In this document: positions 16,467-21,352 of the stretch, one piece after another
Layout of the letters: each line of letters begins with the position of its first letter
How positions within the stretch are numbered: position 1 is the first letter of the stretch
From: Candidatus Rifleibacteriota bacterium
Lineage (GTDB): Bacteria; Riflebacteria; Ozemobacteria; Ozemobacterales; Ozemobacteraceae
Assembly (NCBI GenBank): GCA_022704885.1
Contig: JAKJFO010000051.1
Coordinates: 1-21,352, forward strand
Direction of reading: 5' to 3'
Length of the DNA: 21,352 nt
The notes under the pieces: generated by a model
Told to the model about the DNA's origin: nothing
Databases searched by the model: none
What the model saw: the letters and a program-made list of their open reading frames with translations, nothing else
Made by a program: the position numbers and the translations under genes

Positions 16467-16496
16467 TTATCTCAAGCGAGTATTTTGAGTAGATAA
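16467..16496 (+). promoter_or_regulatory. Imperfect hairpin in the carboxypeptidase leader
   Basis: TTATCTCAA (16467-16475) can pair with TTGAG...ATAA (16485-16496) with a 3-nt bulge. It lies at or just after the predicted start and upstream of the ribosome site AAGGAG (16525-16530), so it may protect the 5' end or serve as an operator dyad. Confidence 0.35.
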
Positions 16497-16538
16497 GTTG
16501 TTTTTACCAGTCAGGTTGCCTTACAAGGAGATAAGAGT

Positions 16539-18032
16539 ATGAGGCGATTTCTCACCACCGTTTTTTGTTGTATATCGTTGCTTTCTTTTGGCACAGCCCA
16601 GGCTGAAGCGGCCAAATGCCTCGCCAAAGTGTCGAAGCTGAGCAATAAACAGATTTTTTCTCTCGCCTCACAGGGCTACGATATTGCCCGCCGCGGTGTT
16701 GATTTTGTCGAAGTTGTAATTGAAAAAGAAGAAATCAACTCATTCGTTTCGAAGGGACATCCGGTCAAAGTCATTATTGAAGACCTCGACCAGTATGTTA
16801 AAAAGGTTAAGGCTGCCCAGAATAAAATCGATGCATATTACACCTATGCAACCATGGAAAAGCAGCTCAAGGAATGGGCGACCAAATACTCAGACATCTG
16901 CATGATCGAGTCGATTGGCAAAAGTCACGAAAATCGCGACATCTGGGCGCTCAAAATCAGTGATAACCCGAATAAGAACGAAGCCGAACCGGCAGCTCTC
17001 ATAATGGGTGCTCACCATGCCCGCGAATGGCCTTCATTCGAAGTTCCGATGGCCGCTGCCAAACTTCTGCTGAACGAATATGCCAGCAACGAAGAGATCA
17101 AAAAGCTGGTCGATAACCGTGAAATATGGATCGTGCCGATGGTCAATCCCGACGGCGTAGTGTATTCTATGGAAAAGAGTCGCTACTGGCGCAAGAACCG
17201 CCGTGATAACGGAGGCTCATACGGCGTCGATCTCAATCGCAACTATGGCTACCAGTGGGGTGTGTCTGGATCGAGCAGTTCGCCGAGCTCAGATACTTAT
17301 AAAGGCAGCGCACCGTTCAGTGAGCCAGAAACAACTGCTGTAAAAGAATTTGTCAAACGCGAAAAATTCCAGGGCAGCATTTCGTTCCATACCTATTCAG
17401 AACTTATTCTTTACCCGTTCAGCTATGCCTACAATGTTGACAATCCTGATCGCAAAGTGTTTGTGCAAATGGCCAACGATATGGCCCGGTTCAACAAGTA
17501 TACGGTAAAGAACAGCGCCGATCTTTACCCGGCCGCCGGTGAGTGTGACGACTTCATGTATGGTGAGAACAAAATGCTGTCGTTCACCTTTGAACTGTGC
17601 TCAACCTTCATTCCGGCTGCTAATCAGATTCCGACTTTCAATGAACTCAACGTTCCGGCGGTTATCTATCTGATCGACAAGGTCGGCACTTACGGCCTGG
17701 TAACTCCCGCCGGCCGCGACGAACTTATCGAAGCTCTCAATCTCGAATCAGCACGTCGCGCCATCATCGACAACGTCGACCTGTTCGCCGGCGAAGGCAA
17801 TGTGACGATGCGTAACGAAGCGCTCAAACAGCTCGAAAAGATCAGTCAGCGTACAGCAGCACTGGTCTGCGAAGATCTGCGCAAGGGCGACAGCAGCAGC
17901 TGGCAGAGCATAAAAAACACACCGCAGGCACGGCTGGCCGTTTCCTTCATCCGCAATCGCGTGCTTTTCGAAAATGCCCATCAGAGAGGTATTTACCGCG
18001 AAGATCTGATCGAGGAAATAAAAAACAGCTGA
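16539..18032 (+). CDS. Secreted M14 zinc carboxypeptidase
   Basis: 497 residues. A signal peptide (MRRFLTTVFCCISLLSFGTAQA) and a ~70-residue propeptide-like region precede the catalytic domain. All M14 hallmarks are visible: zinc ligands H160-A-R-E163 and H284 (SFHTYSE), substrate-binding R/N in NPDGVVYS and DLNRNYGYQW (~203-240), the YPAAGECDDFMYG block (330-342) that corresponds to the IYPASGGSDDWAYG region with the mobile Tyr, and catalytic E352 in FTFEL. The enzyme should remove C-terminal residues from peptides outside the cytoplasm. About 120 residues after the domain are helical and unassigned. Ribosome site AAGGAG is 8 nt before ATG 16539. It is monocistronic, bounded by its own promoter and a strong terminator. 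Confidence 0.93.
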   Translation: MRRFLTTVFCCISLLSFGTAQAEAAKCLAKVSKLSNKQIFSLASQGYDIARRGVDFVEVVIEKEEINSFVSKGHPVKVIIEDLDQYVKKVKAAQNKIDAYYTYATMEKQLKEWATKYSDICMIESIGKSHENRDIWALKISDNPNKNEAEPAALIMGAHHAREWPSFEVPMAAAKLLLNEYASNEEIKKLVDNREIWIVPMVNPDGVVYSMEKSRYWRKNRRDNGGSYGVDLNRNYGYQWGVSGSSSSPSSDTYKGSAPFSEPETTAVKEFVKREKFQGSISFHTYSELILYPFSYAYNVDNPDRKVFVQMANDMARFNKYTVKNSADLYPAAGECDDFMYGENKMLSFTFELCSTFIPAANQIPTFNELNVPAVIYLIDKVGTYGLVTPAGRDELIEALNLESARRAIIDNVDLFAGEGNVTMRNEALKQLEKISQRTAALVCEDLRKGDSSSWQSIKNTPQARLAVSFIRNRVLFENAHQRGIYREDLIEEIKNS

Positions 18033-18037
18033 TTTCT

Positions 18038-18065
18038 TTTACTAATCTCCAAGGCATGTTATAAT
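18038..18065 (+). promoter_or_regulatory. Extended -10 promoter overlapping the terminator
   Basis: TGTTATAAT (18057-18065) is a TGn-extended perfect -10. TTTACT at 18038-18043 is a -35 at 16-nt spacing. The start would be near 18072, inside the hairpin, so this promoter's transcript would lack most of the left arm and should not terminate itself. Confidence 0.6.
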
Positions 18066-18094
18066 GAGTTACCCTTCGGGGTAACTCATTTTTT
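18063..18094 (+). terminator. Intrinsic terminator with UUCG tetraloop
   Basis: AATGAGTTACCC (18063-18074), loop TTCG and GGGTAACTCATT (18079-18090) give a perfect 12-bp stem. A 6-T run (18089-18094) overlaps its base. It ends the carboxypeptidase transcript. The T-run is immediately followed by the ATG of the next gene. Confidence 0.9.
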
Positions 18095-19339
18095 ATGGCA
18101 CAAACCACCAAATTAAGCGATGTAACGATATTTACCGGCTACAGCTATATCGGCTCGTGCAAAGAATTCGTCTGGATTCAGGGCGACCGTATCGGCAACA
18201 AGCAGATGCCGTCGCGCTTCATTTTCCGCGGGCTGGTCTGCGAATATGACGTCGAGGCGCTGATGATCCGCAAAGATCTTTATTTGCGTACCAAAGACAG
18301 CAAAGAATACATTGTCAGCGATTTTCAGATAACTGATATCAGTGACGCCGAGAATGTCGGTGGTATCGCGCGAAATTTCGATCTGCTGTTCGAAAAATTT
18401 CCTGAGCTCAAGTCGATCACCACCGGCGAAAAAGTCATCATAACCAAGAAGACTCAGGTCCAGGCCTTCAAATCGGTCAGCGACGTCATTCACCAGGTCA
18501 AAGCCGGGCATGGCATAGATGCGAAGCAGACGACCGAGGTTTCGAAAAAACTCGTCGATGAAGTGCTGCAGCAGCCTGATGCGATCATGAACCTCATGGA
18601 TATCAAGTCGTTCGACGACTACACTTTTACGCACAACATCAATGTCGCCACAATTTCGTTGCTGATCGGGCTCGCGCTCAATCTGACACGCGAAGAAATG
18701 GATGATCTCGGTATCGGAGCTCTGCTGCACGATGTCGGCAAGCTGAAAATTCCGTTGAGCATTCTTAATAAAGATGGCAAGCTGACCGACCAGGAATTCA
18801 TGGAAATGAAGTCGCACCCGACTTATGGCTATGAAATCCTGGCAAAATCGAAGGGCATCTCGGAAAGGGCGCGCATGGTGGCTTTGCAGCACCACGAAAA
18901 ATTTCAGGGCGGCGGTTACCCGCGTCGTCTCAAAGGCATAGAGATCGGTCTGTTCAGCCGCATTTGCGCAGTTGCCGATGTCTATGATGCTCTGACCACC
19001 GACCGGCCGTACCGCGTTGCGATGACGCCTTACGAAGCCATGAAGATTCTAACTTCGGGCATGGATAATCATTTCGACCCGAAAATTCTCGGGGCCTTCA
19101 TTCGCAAGTTCTCGCTGTATCCAGCCGGAAGCCTGGTCGCGCTGAACGACGGCTCTGTAGCTCTGGTGCTCAAAAACAATCCCTCTTCGGTCATTCGGCC
19201 TGTCATAAAAATCGTCGCAGATTCCGCTGGCCGCCGCATGAAGGATAGAGTCGAAGTCAATCTGCTCGAATACAAGGATCTCTTTATCACCGGCCCGGCT
19301 GATCCGAGTAAGATGAACATCACGGCTTCAGATAAATAG
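18095..19339 (+). CDS. HD-GYP domain protein (probable c-di-GMP phosphodiesterase)
   Basis: 414 residues. The C-terminal two thirds is a canonical HD-GYP domain: H180 (TFTHNINVAT), LLHDVGKLKIP with H212-D213, HPTYGYEIL with H241, HHEKFQGGGYP with H266-H267 and GYP 274-276, and RICAVADVYDALTTDRPYR with D295. All expected metal-binding residues appear present, so c-di-GMP hydrolysis is likely. Residues 1-~130 form an N-terminal module I do not recognise, with PilZ-like or sensory character possible. It has no signal peptide or membrane segment, so it is cytosolic. ATG 18095 directly follows the terminator T-run and lacks a normal ribosome site (GGGG is 13 nt away); the next in-frame ATG is at 18206, also without a clear site. 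A small exported-protein gene follows after 16 nt. Confidence 0.92.
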   Translation: MAQTTKLSDVTIFTGYSYIGSCKEFVWIQGDRIGNKQMPSRFIFRGLVCEYDVEALMIRKDLYLRTKDSKEYIVSDFQITDISDAENVGGIARNFDLLFEKFPELKSITTGEKVIITKKTQVQAFKSVSDVIHQVKAGHGIDAKQTTEVSKKLVDEVLQQPDAIMNLMDIKSFDDYTFTHNINVATISLLIGLALNLTREEMDDLGIGALLHDVGKLKIPLSILNKDGKLTDQEFMEMKSHPTYGYEILAKSKGISERARMVALQHHEKFQGGGYPRRLKGIEIGLFSRICAVADVYDALTTDRPYRVAMTPYEAMKILTSGMDNHFDPKILGAFIRKFSLYPAGSLVALNDGSVALVLKNNPSSVIRPVIKIVADSAGRRMKDRVEVNLLEYKDLFITGPADPSKMNITASDK

Positions 19340-19355
19340 GCGTGAGGGTGTTCGA

Positions 19356-19883
19356 ATGACCCGCCGCATAGCAGCAAAAAATCGTGTTTTGAATGTTTTG
19401 CTGTTTGTCGTGTCGTTTCTCTCCGGATCAGCTGTCTGTCTGGCTCAGGATTTCAATGACCTTGCCGAGCCAGAAATGCCAGTTGTCGAAACCGCCACTC
19501 CGTCAGTTGCCAGTCTGTCTTCAGAAGGACTTCCAGAGCCGGTACGCGGCGAAGGAAAGCTTTCCATCTCGATAGAAAGTTTTGAAGGCGGTAACCCCAA
19601 ACGTATTTCACGACTGGCAGATCGTGTTGAAGTCTGGTTGGGTGATCATCGTCTCGCGTCGCTCAATTACACCGACCCCGAGGTCGTCAGAGAAAAAAAC
19701 CGAAGAATTTTTCTGTTTCCCGAACTGCGTTTTGCCAACGGTTACTATTTTATCACCGTCAGACTTTACAGCAGCGCGGCGTTCTATGGTCGTGACAAAT
19801 GGCATGGTGAAACTTTTCAGGTAGGTATACACCCGGGCCGAACGTCGCGGGTGTACAAAAAAGTAGCATTTTTTCACTTTTGA
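19356..19883 (+). CDS. Small exported protein of unknown function
   Basis: 175 residues from ATG 19356, with GAGGGTG at 19344-19350 upstream. The N-terminus is basic (MTRRIAAKNR) then hydrophobic (VLNVLLFVVSFLSGSAVCLA), a signal peptide with probable cleavage near CLAQ|DF. A ~30-residue Pro/Ser/Glu-rich linker precedes a beta-rich domain (~65-175) containing RVEVWLGDHRLASLNYTD, FANGYYFITVRLYSSA and a basic C-terminus. It resembles a small envelope-exposed beta-sandwich, but I recognise no family. It lies 16 nt after the HD-GYP gene and 25 nt before the ECF sigma gene, so it may share a transcript with either. Near its end, TACACCCG/CGGGTGTA (19828-19835/19848-19855) forms an 8-bp stem without a suitable T-run. 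Confidence 0.7.
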   Translation: MTRRIAAKNRVLNVLLFVVSFLSGSAVCLAQDFNDLAEPEMPVVETATPSVASLSSEGLPEPVRGEGKLSISIESFEGGNPKRISRLADRVEVWLGDHRLASLNYTDPEVVREKNRRIFLFPELRFANGYYFITVRLYSSAAFYGRDKWHGETFQVGIHPGRTSRVYKKVAFFHF

Positions 19884-19908
19884 CCGTAAAAAAACTGGAA
19901 CCTTGCAG

Positions 19909-20508
19909 ATGACACCAGAGTCTAAACAGATTGAACAGCAGGACGAACTCGAACTGATCGGGCGTCTTCAGCGTGGCGACCAGAAAGCCTTTGCCAGACT
20001 GGTATCGCTTTACGAAAAGAATGTCTATCGTATCTGCTGGCGCTTCTTCATGAACGAAGAAGATGCTCTCGATGCCGTTCAGGAGGTTTTTATCAAAGTG
20101 TACCGGGCGATTGGCAGGTTTGAGGGACGGGCTTCGCTCAAAACCTGGATATACCGCATCGCTTCGAATACCTGTATCAGTATTGCCGAAAAGAAAAAAC
20201 GTGAAAAGGAAGGGTTGCTGCAGACTTTTATGACCTGGTGGGCAGGTGAGTCGCAGGATACCCCGGAAGAAGAAGTTCTTGATCGCGAGATCCGTGATTT
20301 GAACCAGAAAATTGTGGCCGAGAAGGTGGCGTCGTTGCCAGAGGCGTATCGCATGCCGGTTATCCTCAAAGACATGGAAGGCATGCCACTCGAAAAAATC
20401 GCCGAAATTCTCGATGTTCCACTCGGCACGGTTAAATCCAGGATCAATCGTGGACGCAGGATTCTGCAGGAATCCTTGCAGGCTTATGTGCAGGGGAGAC
20501 TTGAATGA
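19909..20508 (+). CDS. rpoE: ECF-family RNA polymerase sigma factor
   Basis: 199 residues from ATG 19909, with GGAA 8 nt upstream; an in-frame TTG at 19903 is less likely. Region sigma2 spans ~20-85 (ARLVSLYEKNVYRICWRFF, EEDALDAVQEVFIKVYRAIGRF, KTWIYRIASNTCISI). Sigma4 spans ~143-187 (LPEAYRMPVILKDMEGMPLEKIAEIL and VPLGTVKSRINRGRRIL, the DNA-binding helix-turn-helix). There is no sigma3, as expected for ECF types. It is followed by a 4-base overlapping anti-sigma gene and an HtrA-type protease gene, the arrangement of an RpoE-like envelope-stress regulon. The symbol is by analogy; the exact ECF group is not determined. Confidence 0.93.
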   Translation: MTPESKQIEQQDELELIGRLQRGDQKAFARLVSLYEKNVYRICWRFFMNEEDALDAVQEVFIKVYRAIGRFEGRASLKTWIYRIASNTCISIAEKKKREKEGLLQTFMTWWAGESQDTPEEEVLDREIRDLNQKIVAEKVASLPEAYRMPVILKDMEGMPLEKIAEILDVPLGTVKSRINRGRRILQESLQAYVQGRLE

Positions 20509-21089
20509 AAAAGTGCTGCATATACCTCGATGCCCTTGAAAGCGGGACCTCGGAAGACGCCGCGGCCTGGCAGGATGTGCTGATGCACGCCAGCAGGTGT
20601 CCTGATTGCGCTACCGACATGAAGAAGCGCAGCGAAATTCTCGAAATGCTGGCCGAAATGCCTGAACCCGATTACCCGACGGTTCTGCATTCTGCCATTA
20701 TGTCAGCGATCACTGATCCTGATGGCACATCTGAAACCGAAGGCGAGCCCGGTCTGCTGTCGCGCATATTCGACCGACTGCTGCAACCGGTAGAGCTTGC
20801 TGTATCGGTGGCATGTCTGGTCATGTTCGTTTTTCTGATGCAGGTTGACCATTCGTCGTCGTTTGAGATGCGGTCATCGCGCCCTTCTGTCGGCAGGCAG
20901 ATGGCTGCCCGGGGCAATCCTCAGCCGGCAGTTTCGAGCCAGACGCTCGAAACCGTATCTGCCGCAGAGGTAGACCAGTTCCTGCGTCAGCTCGAAGAAT
21001 TCAATCGCACCCACCAGGGTCAGCGTCACCCGCAGATCGACTATACGCCTGAAATGAGGCTGGTCAACGACCTGGCGAACAGGAGATGA
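20505..21089 (+). CDS. Zinc-finger anti-sigma factor, single-pass membrane protein
   Basis: 194 residues, starting inside the sigma stop (ATGA, 20505-20508), so translation is coupled. The N-terminal cytosolic part has the ZAS motif HASRCPDC with H28, C32 and C35 (Hx3Cx2C), plus C4/C5 near the start. A hydrophobic segment at ~96-114 (VELAVSVACLVMFVFLMQV) should cross the inner membrane. The ~80-residue periplasmic part is polar and ends in EMRLVNDLANRR. It should hold the ECF sigma factor inactive until envelope stress releases it, probably by proteolysis, though the releasing protease is not identifiable here. Its role is inferred from motif and position. Confidence 0.85.
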   Translation: MKKCCIYLDALESGTSEDAAAWQDVLMHASRCPDCATDMKKRSEILEMLAEMPEPDYPTVLHSAIMSAITDPDGTSETEGEPGLLSRIFDRLLQPVELAVSVACLVMFVFLMQVDHSSSFEMRSSRPSVGRQMAARGNPQPAVSSQTLETVSAAEVDQFLRQLEEFNRTHQGQRHPQIDYTPEMRLVNDLANRR

Positions 21090-21091
21090 CA

Positions 21092-21352
21092 ATGAAAAAC
21101 ATTCTTACAGTCGTTGTTCTACTTGTGCTTTTTGTAGCTTTACAGTCACCGTCTCATGCCGCTGCGCCAGAACTTTTCGGAACTACCCTGATCGCTGATA
21201 TCGCCGAGCGAGTCAGCCCGGCCGTAGTCGCCATCGAATCGGTACATTACGTTCGTGCGCGCCGACGCAGTGGCTTTGGTGACCCAATGCTCGATCGATT
21301 CTTCGGACATCTTTTCGAAGACGATTTCATGGGGTTCAATAACGTCATTCCA
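21092..21352 (+). CDS. degP: HtrA/DegP-type periplasmic serine protease, N-terminal part (3' truncated by window)
   Basis: 87 codons to the window edge. AGGAG at 21081-21085 is 6 nt before ATG 21092. The N-terminus MKNILTVVVLLVLFVALQSPSHA is a signal peptide with cleavage near SHA|AAP. Mature sequence LIADIAERVSPAVVAIES matches the conserved opening of HtrA proteases (F.d.ae.v.PAVVnI.s), followed by the DPMLDRFFGHLF segment typical of the LA loop region. Catalytic triad and PDZ domains lie beyond the window. HtrA-type enzymes degrade or refold damaged envelope proteins and are common RpoE-type targets, which matches its place after the sigma/anti-sigma pair. The DegP/DegQ/DegS distinction cannot be made from this fragment. 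Confidence 0.85.
   Translation, partial: MKNILTVVVLLVLFVALQSPSHAAAPELFGTTLIADIAERVSPAVVAIESVHYVRARRRSGFGDPMLDRFFGHLFEDDFMGFNNVIP

Noticed and set aside
18113..18895. Open - strand frame of 260 codons across the HD-GYP gene
   Set aside because: Antisense to conserved HD-GYP coding sequence; no ribosome site and no protein-family resemblance.
19861..19879. AAAAAAG...CATTTTTT as a terminator
   Set aside because: It is inside the coding sequence of the small exported protein, has only A-T pairs and a short loop, and lacks a GC stem.
1..21352. tRNA, rRNA, CRISPR, transposase or integration sites
   Set aside because: I looked for tRNA-like cloverleaf and CCA ends, rRNA signatures, regular direct repeats with spacers, and transposase or integrase motifs, and saw none that I can support.

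Overview
The window is about 21 kb of densely packed bacterial chromosome with roughly balanced GC. Nearly all genes are on the + strand; one lipoprotein gene is on the - strand. The host looks diderm (Gram-negative type). It has a TamB-like outer-membrane biogenesis protein, a Cys-lipobox lipoprotein, several Sec signal peptides, and an ECF sigma / zinc-finger anti-sigma / HtrA envelope-stress operon. I cannot assign a phylum from sequence alone; a poorly sampled environmental lineage such as Riflebacteria would fit, but that is a guess. I see no rRNA, tRNA, CRISPR array, transposase or prophage gene.

Layout. (1) 1-5318: the 3' end of a tamB-like gene, then a 931-residue MFS/nucleotide-transporter-like membrane protein fused to a long HEAT-type helical domain, then a cNMP-binding protein whose second half looks like a degenerate GGDEF domain. 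These three are closely spaced and probably co-transcribed. (2) 5319-10901: a sigma70-type promoter with an inverted repeat around its -35 drives an orphan, divergent GlyS-like (glycyl-tRNA synthetase beta) gene whose C-terminus lies in another frame. Next come lon, and engB overlapping lon by 4 bases. EngB has an unusual ~125-residue Arg/Pro/Gln-rich tail. (3) 10924-15383: three exported proteins. They are a helical protein of unknown function, followed by an intrinsic terminator, then a protein with a C-terminal NHL-type propeller and a FecR-like protein. (4) 15380-16538: a convergent lipoprotein gene and a ~480-base intergenic region holding a strongly purine-rich repeat element and two outward-facing promoters. 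(5) 16539-19339: a secreted M14 zinc carboxypeptidase, a UUCG-loop terminator, and a canonical HD-GYP protein whose start codon abuts the terminator's T-tract. (6) 19356-end: a small exported protein of unknown function, then ECF sigma factor, anti-sigma factor and the start of an HtrA-type protease.

How the parts may work together. Protein quality control recurs: Lon in the cytoplasm, and HtrA with its sigma/anti-sigma pair in the envelope. Cyclic-nucleotide signalling also recurs: a cNMP-binding protein with a probably inactive GGDEF remnant, and a probably active HD-GYP phosphodiesterase. The most unusual items are the transporter-HEAT / cNMP-pseudo-GGDEF pair, the orphan GlyS-like gene, the EngB tail, the promoter/terminator/start-codon overlap at ~18060-18095, and the purine-rich intergenic element. 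No single stretch is clearly a wholly new system.
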